Of a stretch of 64,000 bases of DNA, positions 43,178 through 54,244 are shown in pieces (position 1 is the first letter of the stretch; each line of letters opens with the position of its first letter). The notes under the pieces were generated by a model. It did not search any database. It was not told the origin of the DNA and worked only from the letters and a program-made list of their open reading frames with translations. The stretch is from positions 102,437,174-102,501,173 of the forward strand of contig QVOM02000112.1 in the NCBI GenBank assembly GCA_003586115.2, given 5' to 3'. The translations under genes were made by a program, and so were the position numbers. The stretch comes from Salvator merianae (lineage: Eukaryota > Chordata > Lepidosauria > Squamata > Teiidae).

Positions 43178-44925
43178 CCCTTACTGGGTGATGGGGCTCA
43201 CCACTGCTACTGCTCTCATGGGACCTGCTTTGCCCATCTTTTTCTACAGACAAAGACCAGCAAAATAGACATGGATAGGAAGGACATCACTTCCTTTCTA
43301 CCTTGTTCCCACCACCCTCAAAAAGTCTTCTCTGCTTCTGGATTAGAGTGAACATGGCAATTGGAAGCTGCTGGAATTCATCAGAGTGGTCTTTTCAGTC
43401 CCTCCATATAGACACAGCTAAAGTTTAATGAGGAGAGACAGAAAGAACTGAAAGAAGTACTTGAAAGAATGTTACAGAGAAAAGGTTTGTGATCTATTCT
43501 TTGCTTATCCCAGAATGCAGTAAAAGACTTAAGTTACAAAAAGGTAGATTTTGTTTGAACATCAGATGAAACATTCTTATAACAAGAGCAAATCAACAGG
43601 GCAGCAAATTACCAACAGAGAAGGTCATGAACTTTCCCACACTGGTCAGGTGACACCTAACAGCAATATTTTGGAGATGCTTTGGTTTGGGCTATTGGTG
43701 ACTCAAGTGCTATGATTTTATGAATTTTTTAGCTTATTAATTTCTTTCCTTTCTTGAAAAGGTATCATTTTTGCACATCGTGTATGAAATGAGGTAATAA
43801 AAACAGTGCTAAATGGATTAAAAAATAAAAGTAAGAAAATTGAAAATAAGTGAATCCCAAAGAAGAATTCAGCACAGAAAAAGAAAGAATCAGTACTTCG
43901 TTATTGGCCGGAAAGGATTCATACGTATTCTACAATTTAAATGATTGGTTTGTAATTGTCCCATTAAACTCTGGATATTCAGCAGCAATATAAAGGCAGT
44001 AAATCAATCAATCATGCATGTGGGCAAGAAATCTTGCAAAGCATCTTCTTACCTACATTAGAAACAGAGTAGCTGGAGAGTTTCTGGCTCTCAGAAGAAA
44101 ACAGAGGAGACTTTCAGATCGTCCTGCATAGTCTTGTCTTTACCTGGAAGTAAGCTGCTGAACAACAAGAGACTTTGTTCTGCATGGAGAATTGCTCTGT
44201 GAATCACATAACTGCAAGCAGCCAAATTTGTGTTAAAATTAATGTAGTTTACTCACTACATTAATTGCAATCATGGCAAAAATCTAATGTTTTGAATATA
44301 CATTTGTAATTAGGAAAGGTCCTGAATCTCCTTTTTGAATCTGAGTTACAAACCTAAGCTTTTCTCGTAATGTTTGAAGAGCTATTGCTAAGAGCATAAC
44401 CTGCAATAAAAGTTCTTCTGTCTTAATTATGTTGAGGAGAATGGGAGCTGCAGAACAATAAGGCACTTGGGCATCATCCTTCTCCAGACTGATGTCCATT
44501 AGATGTTGTTGGATCTCAGGTATCACCATCCAGGAGCACTAGGTACAGTATTGTAGCTGAAGGACTAGCAGGAGATCAACAATATCTCAGCAGTACCAGT
44601 TCTGGAAAGTCTGTCTGACCTGATCAATGAATATTGCTGGTGAATATTTTGCTCTTCCAATACCAGATGAGACTGATTACAAAGCTGAAGCTGAAAAGAT
44701 ACTGTCCCTTCAGATTTGTGTAATTTCTGGAGTGTTTATGAAATTGCCTTAAATTATGGTCTTCTGCTCAACGACAATCAATGGGATGTTCAGACATCTT
44801 AAGAAGTCAGGTTGCAACCATAATTTAGCTATCCTCTGATGTTAATTTGTCAGGATGTTTGATAACAAGGAACAGCAAAGGCCTTGTCTGGACCAAATTC
44901 TGAGAAAGTATGTGAGCCACCAGGT
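43178..44925. other. No gene recognised
   Basis: Unique AT-rich DNA. Frames do not exceed about 90 codons and none has a motif. Confidence 0.4.
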
Positions 44926-44929
44926 CACA

Positions 44930-45395
44930 GGGTATGTTCACACACATGTTTTTGGACAACCCCAGTGTGATTTTGAGACACTAGGGAAACACATAAAATT
45001 AAAAAAGAACACTTACCCTGTCCCCAACCCTCCGTTTATTAATCCCTTCCATAGACAGAAAAGAAAAGCTCTCAGGGTGAGAGTGCTGTTTGTAGCAAAT
45101 GGGGTGGGAAGCTACAGAGGGTCCTGTAGCTAATGGAAATGGCTGCTAGGGGCAGACCAATCAAGGACCCAGAAATCTGGCCAGTGGTGTCCAATGAATG
45201 GCAAACTCTTGCTACTATGCAGGGGTTACTATGCTTCAAGGTGAAGGTGAGGAGGAGAAGAGAAGCAAGGTAGGAGGTTTTGGGGCACTTTTAAAAACTA
45301 TGTGAGACAGGGTGTTTTTTTTTCCTGCATTCACAAATGGGATGATCCTTTGGAAAGACCCCCCCCCCCCAAATGCCATATGAGATCACATCCAT
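44930..45395 (+). repeat. Repeat copy (family also at 49145-49535 and 28850-29080)
   Basis: GGGAAGCTACAGAGGGTCCTG, GGAAATGGCTGCTAGG, CAATGAATGGCAAAC and CTATGCTTCAAGGTGAAGG correspond in order to the 49-kb copy. The outer GGGTATGTTCACACAC and the right TATGAGATCACATCC stretch may be worn inverted ends. It is probably a DNA element. Confidence 0.5.
45361..45371 (+). repeat. Poly(C) run
   Basis: An eleven-base C tract sits inside the repeat copy. Confidence 0.8.
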
Positions 45396-45399
45396 AGTC

Positions 45400-46060
45400 T
45401 TCCCTACAATGGTGAGATAATTTTATTTCTATTCAAATTATCATGATTTTGAAATTTGCGTCTATGCATATAAATTAGCATATGCATTTTTAATTCAGAT
45501 TTGTGTCCTATTTTCTTTTCTGTTTTGATTATGTATTTCCTCATTTTTCATAAGTATTTTTTTAACACAACACATCCTCCAGATATGAAACCCTCTCTCA
45601 CAAGATGTTGGCAATGCCTACTAACCTGAATGACCAAGAGACAACTGGATATATTCGGCAGAACAAGACTGTCAGTGGCTATTCATCATGATATGTATAT
45701 TCAATGCCAATACTATCAGAAATGGCATTCATCTAAAGACAAGGTACAAGGGATTAGGACAAAGAGAGGACAGCCTTGTTATGTTCATATCCTGCTAGTG
45801 GGTTTCCCATAAGTGCTTGTGTTGTCCACTGTGGCTGCACCTGCACGTTTTAAAAAATACCTCAAAAAACAGCTTAGAGGTGCAGCATGCAAACTCTAGT
45901 GTTTCCATCCCACCTCTAATCCACATTAAAGGCCAGAGAATGTCTTTGGAAGTTCATTTTCAGGCCTTTAATATGGATTAAGGCACTAGCATGTGGACAT
46001 TACTATCTCTAAGCTGCTTTCGAGCCACTTTTTTTTTACAGCACGTGGATACAGCCTGCA
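45400..46060. other. No gene recognised
   Basis: A weak inverted pair occurs around 45860-46040: AACAGCTTAGAGGTGCAGC and AGCTGCTTTCGAGCC, and AATCCACATTAAAGGCC / GGCCTTTAATATGGATTA. This suggests another fold-back element of about 200 bp. The ends are not resolved. Confidence 0.45.
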
Positions 46061-46063
46061 AGA

Positions 46064-46128
46064 ATAGGGCTGCTAGGCTAGATGAACCACTTATGGAATC
46101 CAGCAGGGCATTTCTTATCTTCTTATAA
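46064..46128 (+). mobile_element. CR1/L3-type LINE 3' terminus
   Basis: GGCTGCTAGGCTAGATGAACC, then ATCCAGCAGGGCATTTCTTAT and CTTCTTATAA, match the last 60 bases of the CR1 tails at 26762 and 48325. Confidence 0.6.
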
Positions 46129-46271
46129 ACTGCAAAATTGTGACACAAAAGCAATACTTCTGACAGACTTGGCCTTCATATTTTTTATATCCTGAATTTA
46201 TTGAAAGGAAATCAACATTTAATACTTTGTGCAAAGAAAGCTAAATTAATATCCCTAAATTTCATAACGTA

Positions 46272-46326
46272 AATAATATATATATACATATACATATACA
46301 TACACACACACACACGCATATATATT
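46272..46326 (+). repeat. Compound (TA)n/(CATA)n/(CA)n microsatellite
   Basis: A TATATATA run passes into ATACAT units, then ACACACACACAC, then back to TATATATT. Confidence 0.95.
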
Positions 46327-46329
46327 AAA

Positions 46330-47487
46330 CCCTTTGACTGGCATAAAATGAGGATCTTGAAAGTCAGGTAAACAAAGTGAAGGGAAATGGTGTCAAAACT
46401 CTGCTTTCTGTGAGTTGCTAAAAACAGAAAAATGTCTTTGCAAGTGACAGAAATCAGAAGAAAAAGTCGTCAGGCTATTAGCAAAACAGGACCTGCAGGA
46501 AACTATGGTATCATTGTTTTCAATGCTGATTATATGTCTATGTGTGTTAAGAACTGTTATAATGTGAATGGAAATGCAATTCATCTAAATATAATGGAGA
46601 AGTTATGACCAACTGGCCTGTGTGCCTGGTAGTGCTGCTGTCTGTGGAAACATCTATACAGCTGAACACCCCAGAAGTGCCTGGAGGCCTGAGCATCCAC
46701 ATATTAGGACACCTGGGGGCAGGCATCCATATGAACTGGCCAACCTCTGTACTGTCCCAATTGCCTGCTGCCATAACATTACCGTGATTGTCTTTGAACA
46801 ACTCTTAAGGTGCATCAGTGGGTGTGAGCAACCTCTTACCCTTGAGGGAACAGCCAGAGGAGAAAGAATGATTCAGCAAGTTTAATTCCTGCCCAGGCCA
46901 CTTTTTGCTGCACTGAACATGGGCAACTTAACAGCCATGTTTCTGGTGTAGTGGAAAATGGTCCAGCTGGGAAGTGCATTACTGTAAGTGGAGCTCTGTT
47001 GCAGCAGTGTTTCATTGACGAGAGTGAGCCAACTGATGTGTTCCTGTCATGACTCCTGCTCCCATGTCAACTTCCAGGGTGACAGCATTGGCAGTCAGTG
47101 CAAATGTCTGCATGTGGATGCAGCCAGCATGCTGTGAAGGGACAACTTCAAAGCACCATTGCCTTTTCTTCATTTTTAAAACCTTTCAAACACATAAGGA
47201 ATGTGGGAGAAACAAGTTGCAAACAGTATTCAAAGAGATAACTTGTTAAGCAGATCTCTTTAGAGGATGGGGCACAATCATCGACTGGACCCTACTCAGA
47301 TGGACAGAAACCCACACGGAGTTGAAGGGATGAGCAGTCTGCATGGGGTTTATATTCTGAAAGAAAGGTAGTGTGGCTGCTTCTGCACTGGCTGCCGTCA
47401 CTCCAAAACAATGTAGCCAAACATTTCCCAACACTTTGCCAATTCAGCATGCTATTGATCAGCATGGATTTTATTACCAGAAGAGAT
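46330..47487. other. No gene recognised
   Basis: Short overlapping frames at 46547-46885 run on both strands. No motif, no repeat ends. Confidence 0.4.
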
Positions 47488-47495
47488 GGTGTCAG

Positions 47496-47811
47496 CAGTG
47501 GCGTAGCGAGAAGCTCGGCCACCCGGTGTGGAACGGCGGCAGCTGAGTGTGAGCGAGGGCGCCCTCGCCCTGCAGGCTCCTACTCCCGCTGCCGGATGAC
47601 TGCCGGGCACGCGCACGCGTCGACTGGCACGCATGCCAGGCGGCAGCATACGCGAACGTGCTGGCGGGCAGCGGGCGGGGCGAGCAAGCATGCGTGCCGG
47701 TGAAACGGCAAACCGGCGGTCGGTCGGGCCCAGCGCACCAGTGGGCGCCGCCCCTGACAACGCGCCACCTGGGGTGCACCGCCACCCACGCCCCCCCTTG
47801 CTACGCCTCTG
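47496..47811. mobile_element. Non-autonomous hAT element, 316 bp, CpG-rich
   Basis: The inverted ends CAGTGGCGTAGCGAG and CTTGCTACGCCTCTG are typical hAT termini. The flanking octamers GGTGTCAG (47488-47495) and AGTGACAG (47812-47819) agree at 6 of 8 positions. The interior is strongly GC/CpG-rich (GCACGCGCACGCGTCGAC). A 142-codon minus frame over it is explained by composition and has no transposase motif. Confidence 0.85.
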
Positions 47812-47820
47812 AGTGACAGT

Positions 47821-48325
47821 AAGAAAGCTGGATGGCTTTAGGAAAGGATTAGACAAATTCATGGAGGACAGGTGTATCAATGGCAGTGGCAGCTGACAGC
47901 TTTAAGCCCGGGTGTTCGCACCCGTGCGAAGCGCGCCATGGCTGTTCACGGGGCTTCTGGGCCTCTGTACTGCCTCAGCAGATCACTAGTGACCTGCTGA
48001 GGCAGTACAGAGGCCCGGAGGCCTGGAGGCTCCATGAACAGCCATGGCGCGCTTTGTGCGGGGCGCAAACACCTGGGCTTAAAGCTGCCGGCTGCCACGA
48101 ATCAAAGGCTATTATAATGGATAGCTAGGTATTGCCTCCAAGTTGGGGAGATAGACAGGATGCCTCTAAAGGCCATTTGCAGGAAACTGAGAGCAGGAGA
48201 CTGTTTTGCCATTGTGTTCTGCTTGTGAATGCCCAGAAGCAATTGGTGAGCTACTGTGTGAGACAGGATGCTGGACTAGACAAGTTGTGGCCTGATCCAG
48301 CAGGGCTTCTCTTATGTTCTAACAT
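47821..48325 (+). mobile_element. CR1/L3-type LINE 3' end, interrupted by a hAT MITE
   Basis: AGCTGGATGGCTTTAGGAAAG, then TTAGACAAATTCATGGAGGAC, continue after the insertion as CTATTATAATGGATAGCTAGG, then CAAGTTGGGGAGATAGACAGG, CAATTGGTGAGCTACTGTGTG and GCCTGATCCAGCAGGGCTTC, to the terminal CTTATGTTCT. The hAT MITE 47884-48100 lies in the middle. Confidence 0.8.
47884..48100. mobile_element. Palindromic hAT MITE, 217 bp, inside the CR1 tail
   Basis: CAGTGGCAGCTGACAGCTTTA on the left pairs with the right end TAAAGCTGCCGGCTGCCACGA. The arms extend through GCGCCATGGCTGTTCA and GTACTGCCTCAGCAG almost to the centre. The flanking octamers ATCAATGG (47876-47883) and ATCAAAGG (48101-48108) differ at one position. 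A second copy of the family is at 51535-51712. Confidence 0.88.
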
Positions 48326-48329
48326 AGAG

Positions 48330-49140
48330 AAGCACTCCAAGTGACTCCGGCAAAGAAACCAAAATATCCGAAACAGTTTGTCTACTAAGTACTTTATCAA
48401 GCAGCCTCCAAAAGCATCCAGTTTGGTCACTATGAAGTATCCAAAAAGTTTTAGCCCATTTGCATTCTGTTTTCCCAATGTTCCTAGTGTGGTTGGAAGA
48501 TTTAAATGAATGATGTGCAGACTACACACCCCATTGAAAGGAATTGTAAGTGTTCAGTCATGGCAGGAAACACAGTAAATTAGGGCACTTCTGCAATCAT
48601 CTGTTGTGGAAAACTGTCCATGTGCAAGCTATGGTGACGGGCCTGAGTTTGATCAAGCAGATTCAAACAGTTGGGTGCTATTCATTTATGAACAGAAGGG
48701 AACTAGAACTCCTATAAATAAAATGAATCTCTACTTCTACAAAGCAGTGATTAGTGAATTGGCAGAGCAGGATGGACTGAAGACTGGCATTGTGCTTTTG
48801 AACTTCACAAATCAGTTTTGGTTGACAGCAGATCAAAATATGGACTGCAAACAATAAAATCAGAGTGCCAATTGCTGTGCCACTGCCCCATGGCTGTGAT
48901 TTTCCTGACTTTCTTTTATACCACCTTTCCCCCAAGTTCTTCTGAAAAGCTTCCTTTGTATGAGCCTTATCTCTTACTGGAAGTTTGGCAATATGAAAAC
49001 AGTGCTTTTCAAGAGCATTTTTCGTAAGCTCACAGTTTGCACAAACAGTGCTCAAGAAAAGGTGGATATTGGATGGAGCTGTGCAAAACACTGAGCAGTT
49101 TGTGATGATGTCTGATCAGACAGGGGGAAAGGGGTGGCCC
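48330..49140. other. No gene recognised
   Basis: Antisense frames of 83 and 137 codons overlap at 48606-49091. I see no domain signature or splice context, so no gene is called. Confidence 0.35.
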
Positions 49141-49144
49141 TAGG

Positions 49145-49535
49145 ATGAATTTGAGACTCAAGGGACAGACATCAATTACAAAAAATTACCACATCCCAGA
49201 GTTTCTGTTTGTTTGCCCCTTTCCCACATGGGAAATAATTACTCTCAGGGCAACTCACTGTTTGGGTTGGATTGCGTAGGAAGCTACGGAGGCTCCTGTA
49301 GCCAGTCCCAGCCTGGAAATGGCTGCTAGGAACAGAATACCCATCAGGTCCCTAGGAATCTGGGGCACCCGGGCTAATGAGTGTCAAACACTTGTTGCTA
49401 CGGAGTGTTATCAGACTTCGAGGTGAAGGAACAGCAATGTGAGGATTTTCTTTTCATTGTTTGAATGCCTTTTTTTGGACTGCTACAGAAGGGGTTCATT
49501 TTTTAAATGAGGTATTTGAAAAAAGGCCTGTGTGG
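49145..49535 (+). repeat. Repeat copy (family also at 44930-45395 and 28850-29080)
   Basis: GGAAATAATTACTCTCAGGGC, GAAGCTACGGAGGCTCCTGTAG, GGAAATGGCTGCTAGGAAC, a T-rich centre and the terminal GGCCTGTGTGGTCACACCC define the copy. The terminal GTGTGGTCACAC is nearly self-complementary. It is probably a DNA element with worn ends. Confidence 0.5.
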
Positions 49536-49544
49536 TCACACCCT

Positions 49545-51525
49545 CAGTGCTGGGCACAAAAGTTGCAGTGTTCCAAAGGCAAAAACCTTGACTGAATAGC
49601 TGTTTGGAAAAAAAGCACTCCTAAAGCACAATTGTCCTTGGCTGTCATAAGCTATTTTGACACTTCCTTGTTGAATGGGTCTTATCAGCTGCAGATCATT
49701 ACAGGAGTAGATGGCAATTTTATCCAAACAGGCTCTGCTGCCTTAAGAACAGTTCATATTGGGAGCAGGAGTCTGTCTGGGGAACTTTGCAAGCTAGGCA
49801 AGACAGGAGTTACTGTGGAGACTGGAGGTGCTTCAGTATTGTAAGGCATTCTGCTATAAATTAGAATACAGGCCATTAGGGCTTTTGTGATTCTGATTTT
49901 TTTTTCTTTTTTAGTTTAGTGAATAAACTATACTTTCTGGAAGAATCTGTGTGAAACTGTCTCTGGGTCTAGGTAGCATAACATCTGCCCTTCAAATGGA
50001 AGACTAGAAATTAGGACATATGTCTACCTAACATACAAATCCAGTCCTTTTCCTAGAAGCCAGCTCTGACTTGGTTTTCTGGGGTAATTAAGGATTTTTG
50101 CTTTTAGGTGAAATTGGAAACAGAGCCTGTATCCCCACAGATGTGGGATTTGGGAGAGAGTGCAGAGCTGCTGGTCCAGATCCCACAACTGCAATTGCTG
50201 TGGGGGACCGGAAGTACCTGTAGAAGTCCACTAGAGTTTGGACCCCTGCAGTAATTGTGCCCGAGTTCCTGCCTTATATCCATCACAGGAATCAAATGTA
50301 GTGATGATGGCAACTCAAGAGAACTTAAACTGGGCTTTCCAAAGGGCTGCCTTCATTGCTCCTCTGGGAGTCTTCAGATGCCTGGGGGACCCAATGAAAC
50401 AGCAGTGTGTGTGGAGCCAGACTTACCTATCCCAGTTCATTTTTCAAAGTAACAGGCAGAGAGATTCATTGCATCCCTTGAGTGTGACAGAAGCTTCTGT
50501 TCCTTCCCCCTCAATAAAAAAAGGGGAGAATGTGTAGGTTTTTATTCAAAAGAAAAAACTTTGATTTTTTAAAAAAAAATTATTAAGAAGTATATTTTTG
50601 AAATATTTGATAGCAATCAGGTGTTTTAATAAGAGGTAGTCCGTACTTTCTTTAAAAGTTGTGTGTGGCATTTGGAAGGTGGGGAGAGGCTAGCAGAGGA
50701 ATTAAAACTTTAAATTATAAGTAATGAACATCAAAGGTTTCATAATGAGGTGGTATTAAAAATAACTGCATACGCCTTTAGCAATGAATAGCATAAATAA
50801 TTAGTTGTTGGGGGGTGGGGAACCTTCATTGCCAGAAAACAAATAAAATGAAATTTATGGAATTCTGCTCACTTTGTTCTCCTTTGAAGATGTAGGCGCT
50901 CCTTATGAGCCTGCTAGAATATATAAGCAAGCTGATGCCAAAACTGTGAGCTTTGAAAGCAGCTTTTAAAAAGTGTATGTATTATGAAGGTTGCTGGAGT
51001 GCAACTCCTTTATATGAATTGTTAGAGCATTAATCTTCTTGAGAGGAGGAGGAAGTCTGAGCAGTAATGCAGAGCCTGTTCAATGGTCCCCTAAAATCCC
51101 AGATGAGAAGGTAAACATTTGCTAATGGGCTTTTAAAGAGAAAGGTAAGAGGCTTCAATAATACTTGAAGACTGCCACCAGTAAATCTAAGCCAAGCAGA
51201 AAAGGTCAGTACCTATAAATTAATATTATTATTTTGTTATCATCACCGCTCATTGATAATGACATTGTGAAAAGGAAGATAGCTTTAAGAAGAACAGCAT
51301 AAATAATATCTGGTTTATAAACAAGAAGGAGCCTAATGGAGAGGTCAGTGTAGTTGAGCCCACAAGATGTTTTTACCCTCAGCCTGAACCAGGCGTGACT
51401 AACAGTGCAATTTGTAATAAAAAGCTCCAGTCTAAAACTGGTGGCACACTGTTGCCAAAAGCAGTAATTCCTGAGAAGGGAAGACATCCAGATAAAAGCA
51501 GTCTAGGCCAAGACATGAAGCTTAA
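49545..51525. other. Long stretch without a recognisable gene
   Basis: Unique AT-rich DNA with A/T runs near 50560-50580. Frames at 50104-50537 carry no motif. Confidence 0.4.
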
Positions 51526-51534
51526 TCTGTTGAG

Positions 51535-51712
51535 CAGTGGCGGCCACCAGCTTTAAGACCAGGTGTTTGTGTCCTGTGCAAAGTGCTCCATAGCTGGTCA
51601 TGGGGTCTCCGACCCTCTGTACTAGCAGTACAGAGGCCTGGAGGCCCCGTGAACAGCCATGGCGTGCTTTGCGTGGGGCACGAACACCTGGGCTTAAAGC
51701 TGGCAGCCGCTG
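51535..51712. mobile_element. Palindromic hAT MITE, 178 bp (family of 47884-48100)
   Basis: CAGTGGCGGCCACCAGCTTTA and TAAAGCTGGCAGCCGCTG are inverted ends. The arms carry GGCCTGGAGGCCCCGTGAAC and TGGTCATGGGGTCTCCGACC around a GTACTAGCAGTAC centre. The flanking octamers agree at only 4 of 8 positions, so the TSD is decayed. Confidence 0.8.
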
Positions 51713-51786
51713 CTGGTTGTTATTGTCTCCATGTGCGCATAGCCACCACAGCAAGCTCAGCAGAGACATAGCTACTATTCATTGAA

Positions 51787-51993
51787 GGCCCAGTCACACC
51801 TAGGTTTTAATCCACTTTCAGTCCACTTTTGGACTGAAAGAACACATCGTTGTCTTTCCACATTATCTAACACAAAGGTGGATTTTCTGAGTTAGATAAT
51901 ACTGAAAGAAAACATCTTATTACTTCATTGGTGTGTTCTCTCAGTCTGAAAATGGACCGAAGCTAGTTTAGAACTTAGGTGTGGACTGGGCCC
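51787..51993. mobile_element. Palindromic MITE, about 207 bp
   Basis: GGCCCAGTCACACCTAGGTTTT and TAGGTGTGGACTGGGCCC are inverted ends, and TTCAGTCCACTTTTGGACTGAAAG plus CTGAAAATGGACCGAAGC are internal arms. TTGA occurs next to both ends with a one-base offset, so the TSD is uncertain. The ends resemble those at 4671-5287. Confidence 0.72.
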
Positions 51994-52028
51994 TTGAGTA
52001 GCTTTTTGCCAAGGAGCCAGGAACCAAA

Positions 52029-52499
52029 GGCGTGTTGCACTTACCACTTAGTGAGCATGCAGATTCTCACTAGGTAAGTGGGTCCACACTCTGCCACTGC
52101 AGCATCTGGGAGCATCATATTTGGGGCATCTACAGCTGCTCCCAGATGCTACTAGCTCTGGACAGGTAAAACACTGTCTACAGCTTGACTGGGAGCTGCT
52201 GAATAACTCCTGATCAGGAGCATTTGCACCCTCTTCCAGGTGTGAATGCTGTGAGTGGGTGGGGCAGCACAGTTGTGACTGCAGTCACGCGCCATGTCCT
52301 GATTGCCATGGCAATGGCTAGATGTTGCTGTGGCAGCTGTCATGGCAATCAGGCCTGTATCCACATTGCAAGTGCCAGTGGCCCAGTACGGGGCTATTCT
52401 AGCTCTTGCAGTGTGGATGGCTGCTGTGCCGTTAAGACTATCCCAGCCTAGTATGGTATTGTTAATACCATATTAAGTTGGTCAGTGTGAACCCAGCCC
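52029..52499 (+). mobile_element. PIF/Harbinger-like MITE, 471 bp, TSD AAA
   Basis: The ends GGCGTGTTGCACTTACC and GTCAGTGTGAACCCAGCCC are inverted-like, and AAA is present at 52026-52028 and 52500-52502. The interior matches 9758-10214 (GCACCCTCTTCCAGGTGTGA, GTGGGTGGGGCAGC, CTGATTGCCATGGCAATGG). The AATACCATA / TATGGTATT pair near the right end is conserved between copies. Confidence 0.8.
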
Positions 52500-52502
52500 A
52501 AA

Positions 52503-53165
52503 CAATGGCTAAAGCTGGCTAGCTAGCCTAGGTATGCATCTTTGGCTGCATGCTGCGGTTGGGATAAATACTGCAATCTATGGAAGTTTTGTTCTCATAC
52601 TGGGGACCCATCTTGCTTTTCTTTTTGCCAGGGGTTCATTCCAGCCTAGCTCCGCTTACACACAGCCTGAGAAAACACCAGAAAAACCTAGGGAAAGAGC
52701 ATTTTCCAAGAAACTTTGTTGAACTGTACACGTTCATCAAAGGCATAAGCAATATGATCCAAAATAGAAGCACCTCCTTTGCCAGGTGTAGTGTAAGCAA
52801 ACAGCTAATCAGACTAAGACAGGAAGGCCTTTGTCTTGGCTCTTGACCGAAACAAATTTCCAAAGCTTGAATAATATCCCAGTGCAGGGGTGAAAAAGAA
52901 GGCGGATCTGGAGAAAACAGCAATAGGTATATGAAGGGCACGCTGTGCTATGCATCTTCTTCCAAAGAGGCTTTTTCTCTGATGCCGTCTGCCATTTTGA
53001 ATAATCAGTCATGTTCCCCAGAGGAGTAGCGGAAGCTCTCTAAAAAGGGTGAGCTTTGTTTACACATAGAGAAGAGTATCTTTTCAGAGATGAAGGCATT
53101 TGGAAAGAGATCTCCGAATTATTAGAAAAAATATCAGATGACATGCCTATAAGTTTGGTTCCAGT
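52503..53165. other. No gene recognised
   Basis: Overlapping frames of 60-101 codons on both strands at 52534-53012 carry no motif. Confidence 0.4.
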
Positions 53166-53169
53166 ATAT

Positions 53170-53198
53170 GGTGTGTGTGTGTGTGTGTGTGTGTGTGT
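53170..53198 (+). repeat. (GT)n microsatellite
   Basis: About fourteen uninterrupted GT units. A short TATATATATATA tract follows at 53269-53281. Confidence 0.97.
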
Positions 53199-53417
53199 CT
53201 CCTACTGAAAATGATACTAATGCGAACAGTCCAGTCCATGAAAAGTCCTTTGATGCTTGAACTGTATGTATATATATATATTCCGTGTGTTTATGCGTGC
53301 ATATAAATTAGTTCTTGTTTTCAATTGTCCCCATTTATGTTATTAGCATGAATGAAAAAATATAGACTGAGAAATTTATTTCCATCCTGTCAAACTGCAG
53401 CCTGTTTTGTCTTGGGA

Positions 53418-54244
53418 TTAATTTGAGATGGCTCTTCCACTGACAGTGGTTTGTAACTGACAATTGTGAATCCATTCTGGCGCCACTATGGAGAGATTGC
53501 CACATGTAGTTGTGGCAATCCCGCCATAGCTGTGCAATATTCCCCCTAAAACATGTGATAGCCTATTTTGGAAAAACCTGAAGAGGGGGAAATGTGGGAG
53601 GGAAACATGGGGGGGGGGCTCTATTATCGTGATAGTGTAGTTAATGGCCAGCAAATGGACTCTGCCCCATCTCCCCCTGAAACACCCACAGCGACATGTG
53701 TCCCACTCTGTAGCTGTGTGCTGCCGATGGCAAAACTGATACTGAGTGGGTTCTTTGTTGGGGCAAGAGGACTGTACCCCCAAACAGGCACAGTCTGTTT
53801 TTTGGTTTAATCAGCCAACGAAAGCCTTTAATTTCTTCCTGGCCGTGTCAAATGTGGGATAACAGAAGAGAAAGGACCGCAGTTTAGCAAACTAAAATGC
53901 AGAACGGTATTCTTTTCTCCTGGCAGCGGGGGAAGGGGGGATAACGGAGGCAGAAAGAACTACTGTGATTCCTGTGATTGGACAGCAGGAAATGGGAAGC
54001 CCTCTCTCTGCATGCCCCCAAAAGGTACAGTCCCTCCCAAACAGTCTCCTTCTGTGTTCTCACATCACAAAGTAAAGTGGGCTAGTGATCTGGAACGGCT
54101 TGAGAACTCATTAAATCTGAATGCAAAGTAGTCTGGATTTCACCAATTTAGTCCAGAAAAACTGCGGAAAGGCAAGATCATGTTGGGTCAGCGGGAACTG
54201 AGGAAGGCCTGTAAATTGATTAAATGCCCTGTCAGAACGCGGCC
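53418..54244 (-). mobile_element. Mosaic DNA element related to 35688-36885, inverted
   Basis: The right end CCTGTCAGAACGCGGCC, with TTGATTAAATGCC next to it, corresponds to the left end of the 1198-bp element. CAGCAAATGGACTCTGCCCC, GCTGTGTGCTGCCGATGGCA and TTGGGGCAAGAGGACTG match its interior in reverse. The first 160 bases instead match 38350-38545 in reverse, so this copy combines two segments. No left terminus or TSD is visible. Confidence 0.65.

Noticed and set aside
47452..47880. 142-codon minus-strand open frame rich in Arg, Ala and Gly
   Set aside because: It spans a CpG-rich 316-bp hAT element and both flanks. Composition, not coding, explains it.
48678..49091. 137-codon minus-strand open frame
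   Set aside because: It overlaps other frames on the opposite strand, with no domain signature. Chance is the simpler explanation.
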